A DNA stretch of 18,978 nucleotides from contig CAZDSS010000052.1 of the NCBI GenBank assembly GCA_964508185.1, forward strand, positions 1 to 18,978, read 5' to 3'. Origin of the DNA: CAZDSS01 sp964508185 (GTDB taxonomy: Bacteria > Pseudomonadota > Alphaproteobacteria > Sphingomonadales > Govanellaceae). Made by a program: the position numbers and the translations under genes. Shown here in pieces: positions 1 to 6,496 of the stretch (positions within the stretch are counted from its first letter, which is position 1; every line of letters starts with the position of its first letter). The notes below the pieces were generated by a model. The model made no database searches. It was not told the origin of the DNA and worked only from the letters and a program-made list of their open reading frames with translations.

Positions 1-530
1 ACAGGGAGCGGCGTCGCGCTCGGCTCCGTCGGCGGCTCCACCTCGGACAGGTCGAAGAAGAGCTGCAGGTCGTCGTGCCGCACCTCCTTCAGCATGAAGG
101 TGCGTAAAGGTCCGGCGGCGCGATCGAAGGCCTGATCGGGCTCGATCTCCTCGGCGACAAGGGGGGCGACCGCGTCCCGGTACACGGCTTCGAAGGTCGG
201 GGCCATGATGAATCCGGTGAGGAACAGCGCCAGGCTGATGAGCACCACGTTGGGCGGCGTCTGCTGGGTGCCAAGCGCGCTTCTGAGGAGCGACAGCACG
301 ATGATGATCCGGGTGAAGGACGTCACCACGATCAGGATCGAGGGCGCGAGGCTCAGGACCGTCAGCAGCAGGATGAGCTGGATCACCCGCCCGCTGAAGC
401 TTCCGTCCTCCCCGAGGCTGACGGTCACCGATTGGGCGAAGGCGCCGGACGAGACGAGAAGCGCCGCGGCCAGCGCGAAGACGGGGATGAGCGACTGCGG
501 CCGCTCCATGATGCGGCGGGCGAAGATCAT
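1..530 (-). CDS. fliP: Flagellar type III export gate protein FliP (partial, C-terminus beyond the left edge)
   Basis: FliP is a core membrane subunit of the flagellar type III export gate, where it assembles with FliQ and FliR inside the MS ring. The visible 176 residues begin with a hydrophobic signal-like segment (about residues 14-33, ending SSGAFA). They continue with the family's transmembrane stretch VIQLILLLTVLSLAPSIL and the conserved TSFTRIIIVLSLLRSALG and TQQTPPNVVLISLALFLTGF segments. Family members are about 245 residues, so roughly 70 residues lie outside the window. The ATG at 530 overlaps the fliO stop (ATGA), which indicates translational coupling; a second in-frame ATG at 509 is less likely. 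The gene is the second of a leftward fliO-fliP operon. Identity is clear from the motifs. Confidence 0.97.
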   Translation of the reverse strand, partial: MIFARRIMERPQSLIPVFALAAALLVSSGAFAQSVTVSLGEDGSFSGRVIQLILLLTVLSLAPSILIVVTSFTRIIIVLSLLRSALGTQQTPPNVVLISLALFLTGFIMAPTFEAVYRDAVAPLVAEEIEPDQAFDRAAGPLRTFMLKEVRHDDLQLFFDLSEVEPPTEPSATPLP

Positions 531-850
531 CGGCCGCGCTCCGTATTGGCGACCTCTTTCGCCGGAATGCCGGTTTCGATCACCAGGTCCCGCTCGCCGA
601 TCATGACGAGATGCTCCACATTGTCGCGGCGAACGAGAATGAGGCGCCGCCGCGCGTCGATATTGAGGATTTCGACCACATCGAGACGGCGCGGCGGCCT
701 GGCTCCCGCGGCCCGGCCGAAGCCCTTGCCCATGGATGCGGTCACCCTCGGCGCCAGTCCGAAGCGGCGGGCGACCCAGGCGAGGGCCGCGATGAGGCCG
801 AGGACGAACAAAAGGGCGAAGAGAAACTTGAAATATTCGAGGCTTGCCAT
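527..850 (-). CDS. fliO: Flagellar biosynthetic protein FliO
   Basis: FliO is a small bitopic membrane protein that helps assemble the FliP ring of the flagellar export gate. The 107-residue product has one N-terminal transmembrane helix (about residues 7-27, FKFLFALLFVLGLIAALAWV). A basic linker follows, then a short cytoplasmic domain with the family pattern VEILNIDARRRLILVRRDNVEHLVMIG (shown here as the key stretch LILVRRDNVEHLVMIG). Length and topology fit the family. It is the first gene of the leftward operon and overlaps fliP by 4 bp. The start lies 57 bp from a CtrA-like box facing this gene. The function is inferred from family and synteny with fliP, because FliO sequences diverge strongly. 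Confidence 0.93.
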   Translation of the reverse strand: MASLEYFKFLFALLFVLGLIAALAWVARRFGLAPRVTASMGKGFGRAAGARPPRRLDVVEILNIDARRRLILVRRDNVEHLVMIGERDLVIETGIPAKEVANTERGR

Positions 851-907
851 GGGCTCGGGCGCTTTCTGCGGTCGGCATGTTCGGCCGCTATCTTTCTGCG
901 CCCATGG

Positions 908-922
908 TTAAGGACGTCTTAA
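908..922 (-). promoter_or_regulatory. Candidate CtrA box facing fliO-fliP
   Basis: Read on the minus strand the site is TTAAGACGTCCTTAAC (the final C is at 907), a perfect match to the alphaproteobacterial CtrA consensus TTAA-N7-TTAAC. It lies 57 bp upstream of the fliO start codon. In Caulobacter, CtrA directly activates early flagellar genes, so control of fliOP here is a reasonable inference. Binding has not been shown. Confidence 0.7.
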
Positions 923-972
923 AGGCGGAAAGCTGCGCATCAAGCGGCGGAATCAGGCGAAAGCGGCTCGAT

Positions 973-988
973 TCATAAATTGTTAACG
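973..988 (+). promoter_or_regulatory. Candidate CtrA box facing flgB-flgC-fliE, overlapping a GANTC site
   Basis: The plus strand reads TTCATAAATTGTTAAC, matching TTAA-N7-TTAAC except for one base in the left half. It lies 68 bp before the flgB start codon. GATTC at 971-975 (a GANTC, CcrM-type methylation sequence) overlaps its left half, and a second GANTC lies at 950-954. The site mirrors the box that faces fliO, so each divergent operon appears to have its own. Confidence 0.6.
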
Positions 989-1056
989 CCGCCCTTTCAC
1001 AATCGGCGCGATGGATTGTGTGATGCCGCGGACGACGCGGGGAGAGAGCCGGGCTC

Positions 1057-1458
1057 ATGGATCTCAAAGCTCTGAAAATCTTCGGCGCCTTCCATGGCAA
1101 GCTGTCATGGCTCGAACAGCGGCAAAAGCTGCTGTCGGCGAACATCGCCAACGCCAACACCCCGGGCTACCGGGCGAGCGATCTCAAGGAAGTGCGCTTC
1201 TCCGAGGTGCTGCACCGCTCGGCGCCGGCGACGCGCGTCGCCAAGACCCATCCCGGCCATCAGGAGCCGCCCTCGCGGCTCAAGGGCGGCGAGGTCTACG
1301 AGGTGCGGTCGCTCGAGACCAAGCGCGACGGCAACAGCGTGCAGCTCGAGCAGCAGATGGTGAATCTGGCGGACAGCCAGATGCAGCACGGCATGGTGAC
1401 CAATCTCTATCGCAAGCATGTGGACATGCTGCGCACCGCGCTCGGCCGCGGGCGCTGA
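1057..1458 (+). CDS. flgB: Flagellar proximal rod protein FlgB
   Basis: FlgB is one of the proximal rod proteins that connect the MS ring and export gate to the rest of the flagellar rod. The 133-residue product shows the rod-family N-terminal signature SANIANANTPGYRASDL (about residues 27-43). It ends with a long amphipathic C-terminal helix (VNLADSQMQHGMVTNLYRKH), and both ends together form the coiled rod core. Length matches the family. Purine-rich GGGGAGAGAG lies about 10 bases before the ATG. It opens the rightward flgB-flgC-fliE operon, 35 bp ahead of flgC, downstream of the candidate CtrA box at 973-988. Confidence 0.97.
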   Translation: MDLKALKIFGAFHGKLSWLEQRQKLLSANIANANTPGYRASDLKEVRFSEVLHRSAPATRVAKTHPGHQEPPSRLKGGEVYEVRSLETKRDGNSVQLEQQMVNLADSQMQHGMVTNLYRKHVDMLRTALGRGR

Positions 1459-1493
1459 CGGGTGACGGACGCAAGGGCTGAAGCGAGGACCAG

Positions 1494-1901
1494 ATGGATC
1501 TTTCGAAGTCGATGTTGATCTCCGCATCCGGCATGAAGGCGCAAAGCCTGCGCATGCGGATCATCTCCGAGAACATGGCGAACGCGGACTCGCTTCCAAG
1601 CTCGCCGGAACAGGACCCGTACCGGCGCAAGACGGTGACCTTCGCCAATGTCTTGAACCGCCAGGCGGGGGTCGAGGAAGTGAAGGTGCGCCGCGTCGAT
1701 TATGACCGCAGCGAGTTCGGCATGACCTATCAGCCCGGTCATCCCGGGGCGGACGCCGACGGCTATGTGCGGACGCCGAACGTCAATACTCTCCTTGAAG
1801 TCATGGACATGCGCCAGGCGCAGCGGTCCTATGAAGCCAATGTCAACGCCATGGAAACCGCCCGCACCATGATGATGCGCACCATCGACCTTCTGCGCTG
1901 A
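1494..1901 (+). CDS. flgC: Flagellar proximal rod protein FlgC
   Basis: FlgC is a proximal rod subunit partnered with FlgB and FlgF. The 135-residue product has the N-terminal rod motif SENMANADS (about residues 24-32), followed by DPYRRKTVTF, the FlgC form of this region. It also has the conserved P-N-V-N central motif and the C-terminal helix MRQAQRSYEANVNAMETAR ending TIDLLR. GAGG lies about six bases before the ATG. It is the middle gene of flgB-flgC-fliE, with 35-bp and 33-bp gaps on either side, consistent with one transcript. Confidence 0.97.
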   Translation: MDLSKSMLISASGMKAQSLRMRIISENMANADSLPSSPEQDPYRRKTVTFANVLNRQAGVEEVKVRRVDYDRSEFGMTYQPGHPGADADGYVRTPNVNTLLEVMDMRQAQRSYEANVNAMETARTMMMRTIDLLR

Positions 1902-1934
1902 CGCGGGCCACGGTAATCAGGATCGGACAAGCAG

Positions 1935-2267
1935 ATGAACGCGCTTAAAGCCATGGACGCCATGAACGCTTACGGGGCCACCATGGGGCTCGGCGGTGTG
2001 GGCAAGGGCCCGGCCGCGGCGAAATCGGCGAGTGCGGCGACCCAGGGACTGCCGTCCTTCGAGAACGTCCTCAAGGAAGCGGTGAACTCGGTGGCGGATG
2101 CGGCCAAGAGCAGCGAGCGCGCCAGCATCAGCGGGCTCAACGGCGACGTCAATCTGGTGGACGTGGTGACCGCCGTTTCCAACGCCGAAATGATGATCGA
2201 CACCGTGGTTGCCGTGCGCGACCGGGTGATCCAGTCCTACCAGGAAATCATGCGCATGCCCATCTGA
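1935..2267 (+). CDS. fliE: Flagellar hook-basal body protein FliE
   Basis: FliE forms the junction between the MS ring or export gate and the FlgB proximal rod. The 110-residue product has a low-complexity N-terminus rich in Ala, Gly and Met, then the FliE core FENVLKEAVNSVADAAKSSE (about residues 39-58). The C-terminal signature is VDVVTAVSNAEMMIDTVVAV, then IQSYQEIMRMPI. No strong Shine-Dalgarno lies close to the ATG at 1935 (AGGA is about 12 bases away). An in-frame ATG at 1953 is an alternative start. It is the last gene of the rightward flagellar operon. The fliQ/flhB/fliR genes often found nearby do not follow here. Confidence 0.95.
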   Translation: MNALKAMDAMNAYGATMGLGGVGKGPAAAKSASAATQGLPSFENVLKEAVNSVADAAKSSERASISGLNGDVNLVDVVTAVSNAEMMIDTVVAVRDRVIQSYQEIMRMPI

Positions 2268-2295
2268 GGGGCGGCGCGTCCCTTCCTTGTGATCC

Positions 2296-2312
2296 GGGGC
2301 GCCTAGCGCCCC
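2296..2312. terminator. Possible bidirectional hairpin between fliE and the crotonase gene
   Basis: GGGGCGC-CTA-GCGCCCC forms a perfect 7-bp stem with a 3-base loop in the 35-bp gap between two convergent genes. The loop is the crotonase stop codon. There is no U-tract on either side, so intrinsic termination would be weak; the call rests mainly on position and perfect pairing. Confidence 0.4.
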
Positions 2313-3091
2313 TTCCAGCGCGGCGCGCGCTTCTCCACGAAGGCGCGGGGGCCTTCGGCGAAATCCTCCGTCTTCATCAGGCGGGCGATGGCGGCCTGGT
2401 TCAGTTCCTGAAGCTCGGCCTCCGTGCGCTCCGCCGCGACCCGTGCGATCTTCAGGCTTTCGCGCACCGAAAGCGGCGCGTTCTGCGCGATTCTCCGAGC
2501 AAGGTCCAGAGCCTTGTCCAGCACTTCCGCGTCAGACGTCACCGCATTGACAAGGCCGAGGGCGAGCGCCCGCTCCGCGTCGATGGGATCTCCCACCGCA
2601 AGCATTTCAAGGGCGACGGCGCGGGGGATCTGGCGCGGCAGGCGATAGGCGCCGCCCGCGCCGGCGATCAGGCCGCGCTTCACTTCCGGAAGGCCGAAGA
2701 CCGTCTCGCGGGAGGCCACCCTGAGATCGCAGGCAAGGGCGATCTCGAACCCGCCGCCGAGCGCGCTGCCGCGGATCGCCGCGATCCAGGGCTTGTCGCG
2801 TTTCGAGTCGACGAAACCGGCGAAGCCGCCGTCGGGGGTGACGAGCTCATGCGCCCGGCCTGCCGACACCTCGGCAAGATCCGCCCCGGCGCAGAAGGTG
2901 GGGCCGCCGCTCGAGGTGATGATGGAGACCCAGATGTCGGGATCCTGCTCCGTCTCCTTGACGATGGCGTCAAGGGCTCGGGTCACCGCGCCGTTCACCG
3001 CATGGCGCTTGTCGGGCCGGTTGAGGGTGACGACCGCGATATGGTCATCCACCCGCTCGAACAGCACCACATTTTCGGCAGAGTCGGTCAT
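2303..3091 (-). CDS. Enoyl-CoA hydratase/isomerase family (crotonase-fold) protein
   Basis: This is a crotonase-superfamily enzyme, most simply an enoyl-CoA hydratase adding water to a 2-enoyl-CoA. With the ATG at 3091 it has 262 residues, typical of the family. The oxyanion-hole segments are CAGAD (about 67-71) and GSALGGGF (about 108-115). Both glutamates used by hydratases are present: Glu116 in GGGFE and Glu136 in GLPEV, spaced 20 residues as in the mitochondrial enzyme. AGGAGA six bases before this ATG favours it over an in-frame GTG at 3118 that overlaps the upstream stop (GTGA). It lies directly after the thiolase-like gene and is almost certainly co-transcribed with it. The exact acyl-CoA substrate is unknown, and some relatives act as isomerases or hydrolases. 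Confidence 0.93.
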   Translation of the reverse strand: MTDSAENVVLFERVDDHIAVVTLNRPDKRHAVNGAVTRALDAIVKETEQDPDIWVSIITSSGGPTFCAGADLAEVSAGRAHELVTPDGGFAGFVDSKRDKPWIAAIRGSALGGGFEIALACDLRVASRETVFGLPEVKRGLIAGAGGAYRLPRQIPRAVALEMLAVGDPIDAERALALGLVNAVTSDAEVLDKALDLARRIAQNAPLSVRESLKIARVAAERTEAELQELNQAAIARLMKTEDFAEGPRAFVEKRAPRWKGR

Positions 3092-3114
3092 TGCTTGTCT
3101 CCTGATCTCGGGCG

Positions 3115-4632
3115 TCACGCGGTCATCTTCCAGATGGCGGCGCCGTCCCCGGCGGCGACCGCCTCGCCCCGGCTTCCCACGGGCTGCTCATCCGCCGACA
3201 TGAGGAAGGCGAGGGTCGCGGCGTCTTCCCCCGGCACGCGGGCAAGGAAGCGGCCGCGACCGTCGGGTGTGCGCGCGACGATCACCGCATGGGCGGGCGC
3301 GCCATGGCGGTTGAAGGGAATGGTGAAGGTCTCGATGCTGCCGGGGCCCGCATAGTCATCCAGAAGCTCGGGCGCGGGGCTGCGAAGGCGATCGGCCGTC
3401 GCATTGACGTCGTGATCGCGGGGCCAGGTTCCGGACGGCAAGGGCGCGCCGGAAAATACCATCGAATGGCTGTGAGTGGCGTAGCCGCCGTTGGCCACGA
3501 TCAGGCCCTTCTGCATCGTGCCCCGCAATTTCTGCGTCATCTGCGCCGCCGCATGCATCATGCAGTTGCCGATGGGACCGCCGCCGAAGGTAAGGCCGCC
3601 ATAGACGCTGTGGGGCTTGTCGAGAGGCCAGCCGAGCACCCGCCGCGCGAGCTTCGGCACGCAGGGAAAGCAGCTGTAAAGCTCCACATGATCGATGTCC
3701 GCGGCGCGGGTTGCGTTGAATTCGAGCGCCGCCTGAATGGTGGCCTCAAGGCTTGGAATGCGCGTGAAGCCCTCACGGCGGAGGAAATCGTCCGACTCGT
3801 GGGCGGCGGCGCCCGCGCCGATATGGACGATCCGGTCCTCCGGAACGCCGAGGGCGCGCGCCGTCGCAAGGCTTGCGACGATCACCGCCGCGCCCTGGTT
3901 CACGGCGGAATTGGCCACCATCATCTTGGTGTAGGGGAAACTTATCATGCGGTTGTCGTCGTCGACCGTCATGACCGCATCCGCGCTCACCGCCTTGCGC
4001 AGCCAGGCCGCAGGATTCGCGGCCGCGACGCGGGACATTCCGGCCCAGATCTCCGCCGTCTCCCGCTGGGCGTCGTTCAGGCTCTGCCCCCAGGCGGCGC
4101 GGGTCGCGTTCTCGTAGAAGGGATAGACGTCGGCGGGCCAGAACAGGCCGTATCTGCGGGCAAGCGGCGTCGCCGCCGCCATGGCGGCTTCCGCCAGCCG
4201 GTTGGGCGGGGGCGTGCCGCCCGCCTTGACGAGCGCCGCCGCCCGTTGTCCCGCCGTGCGCATGGCTTCGCCGCCTGCCGCCGCGGCAATCCTGACCTCG
4301 CCCCGGGCGATGAGGTTCGCGGCGTCGTTGATGAGGCGGATGGGGCCGTCGCCGCTGGCGTCGGGCGTGCGGATCACCTTTCCCGGGCGATGGGGGAGGC
4401 GGGATGCCAGATGCTCGTGGATCTCGGGATCGGGGAAGGAGATCTGATCGACAACCCCGAGCCAGTCGATCCGGTCGAGAACGCGTACGCCGCTGTCCTG
4501 CTCGGCAGCCTTCAGCGCCGCGAGCATGAGACCAAGGGAATCGAGCCCCTCGTCCTCCGGTCCCGGACGGTCATTGATCTCCCCCACGCCGATGATGACG
4601 GGAATGCGATCGGCGTCTGCCTTTTCGGTCAC
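3115..4632 (-). CDS. Thiolase-like protein, TLP1-type with extra C-terminal domain (annotated widely as acetyl-CoA acetyltransferase)
   Basis: This protein has a thiolase fold of the SCP2/TLP1 group, beginning RIPVIIGVGEINDRPG. Its C-terminal extension of roughly 80-100 residues (from about GSIETFTIPFNRHG to the end) resembles the additional domain of mycobacterial-type TLP1 proteins. No catalytic Cys is apparent in the N-terminal half, where true thiolases have their nucleophile. The usual GHPxG motif is replaced by GGLTFGGGPIGNC. It may therefore not be a conventional thiolase; aldolase-like or CoA-ligand-binding roles are possible. The GTG at 4632 (505 residues), with GGGGAGAG four bases upstream, is preferred. 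An ATG at 4680 would add 16 residues with no likeness to the family. It is followed immediately by the crotonase gene, which suggests a shared acyl-CoA or side-chain degradation step. Confidence 0.88.
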   Translation of the reverse strand: MTEKADADRIPVIIGVGEINDRPGPEDEGLDSLGLMLAALKAAEQDSGVRVLDRIDWLGVVDQISFPDPEIHEHLASRLPHRPGKVIRTPDASGDGPIRLINDAANLIARGEVRIAAAAGGEAMRTAGQRAAALVKAGGTPPPNRLAEAAMAAATPLARRYGLFWPADVYPFYENATRAAWGQSLNDAQRETAEIWAGMSRVAAANPAAWLRKAVSADAVMTVDDDNRMISFPYTKMMVANSAVNQGAAVIVASLATARALGVPEDRIVHIGAGAAAHESDDFLRREGFTRIPSLEATIQAALEFNATRAADIDHVELYSCFPCVPKLARRVLGWPLDKPHSVYGGLTFGGGPIGNCMMHAAAQMTQKLRGTMQKGLIVANGGYATHSHSMVFSGAPLPSGTWPRDHDVNATADRLRSPAPELLDDYAGPGSIETFTIPFNRHGAPAHAVIVARTPDGRGRFLARVPGEDAATLAFLMSADEQPVGSRGEAVAAGDGAAIWKMTA

Positions 4633-4763
4633 GGCACTCTCCCCGGAATTATGCTCCCTCGTTCCGCCCGTCGCCGTCATGTCCTTGCGGCGTCTTGATT
4701 TTTCGGGCGTGGGTCAAGGCTAGATCAGCCGGGGAGAGGCTGTCCAATAGGTTTTCGGCGGCC

Positions 4764-4780
4764 TTTGATACGGATTTGAT
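4764..4780. repeat. Short direct repeat upstream of the thiolase-like gene
   Basis: TTTGAT occurs twice with an 11-bp period (4764-4769 and 4775-4780), about one helical turn apart, in the 263-bp intergenic stretch 4633-4895 and 132 bp upstream of the chosen GTG start. It could be a regulator half-site pair. No convincing sigma-70 promoter was found beside it. The remainder of this intergenic stretch shows only the hairpin at 4852-4879. Confidence 0.25.
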
Positions 4781-4851
4781 CTAAAAAGATGCGCGGGGAT
4801 TGTGGAAAGCGGCAGGTCACCGCCATGTCCCCGCGCCAGTTCGGGGGAGTC

Positions 4852-4879
4852 CGGGTCCAGGGGAAACCTTCGGGACCCG
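4852..4879 (-). terminator. Possible hairpin terminator after the small methyltransferase-partner gene
   Basis: CGGGTCC and GGACCCG form a 7-bp perfect stem around a 14-base loop that can pair further (AGG with CCT). It starts 17 bases beyond the stop codon of the small gene. There is no U-tract, so it may act as a 3' stabilising hairpin or a weak terminator. Confidence 0.3.
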
Positions 4880-4895
4880 CTCCCGGGATGGGAAA

Positions 4896-5213
4896 TCAGC
4901 TCTGCGGCTCGCGCAGAGGGGCGAGCAGCCGGTTGACGAATTCCTGGGCCTCCTGATCGCGCTGGCCGTCCGTCTGCGCCTCGTCCAGCAGGGCGCGGAT
5001 TTCGGCGTCCGTCGCAACGCCCTTGCGCGCGAGGAGGTCGCGGAGATTGGCGATCTGCTCCCGCGCGACCCAAAGCTCCGACGCCATGTTGAGCACGACG
5101 CCCACGAAGCGGTCCATGGCCGGGTCGTCGAACACGCGGACCGAGCCGTCGGGGCCATAGAGAGACGGCGGGGCATCCGCCGGGCGAAGATCTTCCCTGT
5201 CCTGCATCATCAT
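4896..5213 (-). CDS. Small hypothetical protein, translationally coupled to the methyltransferase
   Basis: This 105-residue protein of unrecognised family is acidic and predicted soluble, with no signal peptide or membrane segment. The N-terminal third is proline-rich and probably flexible (RPADAPPSLYGPDG). The remainder looks helical, including MASELWVAREQIANLRDLLA, which could form a short coiled coil, and a second helix ending FVNRLLAPLRE. Several ATGs are possible (5237, 5219, 5213). The one at 5213 is chosen because GGAG lies seven bases upstream and because its ATGA overlaps the methyltransferase stop. That coupling suggests equal dosage and possibly a physical partnership with the methyltransferase. 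No function can be assigned from sequence. Confidence 0.8.
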   Translation of the reverse strand: MMMQDREDLRPADAPPSLYGPDGSVRVFDDPAMDRFVGVVLNMASELWVAREQIANLRDLLARKGVATDAEIRALLDEAQTDGQRDQEAQEFVNRLLAPLREPQS

Positions 5214-6394
5214 TTCCATGCTCCGAATCCGAACCATTTGACGCCCCGGGCGAGCCGCCCGGTGGTCTCGTCATTGACCTTGACGCTGTCGCTTCGGGCC
5301 GCCTCGCGCACCGCGTCTTCGCCGTAGATGCCGATGCTCGGCACCACGAACTGGAAGTAGTTTTCGGGCGGGAATCCCGCTTTCGCGCAAAGCTCCCGCG
5401 GATCCTGATCGCGGAAGGTCTTGTAGAAGGGCTCCTCGTTGTAATAGCTGTCCCAGTCGAGATAGAAGCCTTCGAACGGGCCCATCTGGGAATTGGGCGG
5501 CAGCTCCATGTGCAGCATCAGTCCGCCGGGCCGCAGCACGCGGTGGGCTTCCTCCATCACCTTGCCGATGGTCTTGAGCGAAATCTCGTGCAGGAACATG
5601 GACGAGAAGACGAGATCCATGGAGGCGTCGGGGAAATCCAGCGTTTCCGCATTCATCTGACGGAAATGCACCTCCTTGCCCTGAAGCCGCGCGCGGGCAT
5701 GGGCATAGCGGAGGCATGGGCCCGACGCATCGATCCCATGGACGGTGGCGTCCGGATAGGCCGTCTTCCAGGGCAGGGTGTTGTGCCCGATGGTGCAGCC
5801 GAGGTCGAGGATGGCCCTGGGGGCGAATTCCGGATAGCGGGCCTTGATGTAGTTGGACATGGACAGGCCGATATCGTCCAGATTCTTGCCCATGAGGCCC
5901 ATGGAGAAGATGGCGAGGCCGCGGTCATAGACGGCGCCCGGCATCAGGGGGGAGGAATTCTCGTCCCCCGTATATGACCCCGGCATCAGATGGACGTCGA
6001 GCGCCGACACATTGCGCGGCGCAACGAAGTCGGGATCGAGCGTCAGGCTGCCGAGCTCCGGCAGGGTGGCTTCCAGCGCCTCCAGCCGCTCGGCCTCGCG
6101 CTCCACACCGGGGCGCACGCTGTCCCAGACCATGCGCTGGGCGTAGATCCGGCAGGCCGTATAGACCTCGAAGGCGGGGTCGCCCAGCATCGCCCGGTAG
6201 GCCTCGCCGCTGGTCCGGGGCGCTGCGCCGTTGCTGCGCGCATAGGCGCGGGCCGCGCGCTTGTCGTAGGCGCTGCGCATGTCGGCGGCGAGATCGTTGA
6301 GGATGAAGGACCGGAACGCGGAGACGAAGCGCATGCGCGCCGTCTCCTCAGGGGTGCTGTCCGGCCTCATGTCGTGGTTGAGCTTGAGAACCAT
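5210..6394 (-). CDS. Class I SAM-dependent methyltransferase with long N-terminal extension
   Basis: This 394-residue protein carries a Rossmann-type methyltransferase domain of the Methyltransf_11/25 kind in its C-terminal half. Motif I is ILDLGCTIGHNT (from about residue 195), the acidic post-I strand is VHGIDAS, and motif IV is MDLVFSSMFLHEI, followed by VLRPGGLMLHME. The first ~190 residues are mostly helical and match no domain I recognise; they may shape the acceptor site. No signal peptide is present, so it is cytoplasmic. It is the first gene of the leftward arm that diverges from the LysR regulator, and its stop overlaps the start of the small downstream gene. The methyl acceptor is unknown; a small molecule linked to the neighbouring locus is an inference. 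Confidence 0.9.
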   Translation of the reverse strand: MVLKLNHDMRPDSTPEETARMRFVSAFRSFILNDLAADMRSAYDKRAARAYARSNGAAPRTSGEAYRAMLGDPAFEVYTACRIYAQRMVWDSVRPGVEREAERLEALEATLPELGSLTLDPDFVAPRNVSALDVHLMPGSYTGDENSSPLMPGAVYDRGLAIFSMGLMGKNLDDIGLSMSNYIKARYPEFAPRAILDLGCTIGHNTLPWKTAYPDATVHGIDASGPCLRYAHARARLQGKEVHFRQMNAETLDFPDASMDLVFSSMFLHEISLKTIGKVMEEAHRVLRPGGLMLHMELPPNSQMGPFEGFYLDWDSYYNEEPFYKTFRDQDPRELCAKAGFPPENYFQFVVPSIGIYGEDAVREAARSDSVKVNDETTGRLARGVKWFGFGAWK

Positions 6395-6443
6395 GGCTCT
6401 TTACTCCGTCTCTCGAGGGGCCTTGCCAATTTTCCTGCATCGG

Positions 6444-6458
6444 GTTAAAGCTTTCAAC
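6444..6458. promoter_or_regulatory. Candidate LysR-type regulator box (T-N11-A dyad)
   Basis: GTTAAAGCTTTCAAC is an interrupted dyad in which T6445 and A6457 are separated by 11 bases, the canonical form of LysR-type recognition sites. It sits in the 102-bp gap between the divergent methyltransferase and LysR genes, the usual position for an autoregulatory operator. Short AT-rich dyads also arise by chance, so this remains a candidate. Confidence 0.45.
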
Positions 6459-6463
6459 AGATT

Positions 6464-6495
6464 AAATTTGATTATTGGGCAAAAGAAACAAATTT
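6464..6495. repeat. Inverted repeat directly before the LysR start codon
   Basis: AAATTTG (6464-6470) and CAAATTT (6489-6495) are perfect inverted arms with an 18-base spacer, ending one base before the LysR ATG. The position suits an activation or repression site next to the T-N11-A dyad. The stretch is AT-rich against a GC-rich background, as expected for a promoter region. Confidence 0.4.
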
Positions 6496-6496
6496 C

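Noticed and set aside
4633..4680. Extended start (ATG at 4680) for the thiolase-like protein
   Set aside because: The added 16 residues are low-complexity and precede the conserved thiolase start. The GTG at 4632 has the better ribosome site, although the extended start cannot be fully excluded.
3289..4698. 469-codon plus-strand frame over the thiolase-like gene
   Set aside because: No recognisable family or ribosome site; the opposite strand encodes a recognisable thiolase fold.
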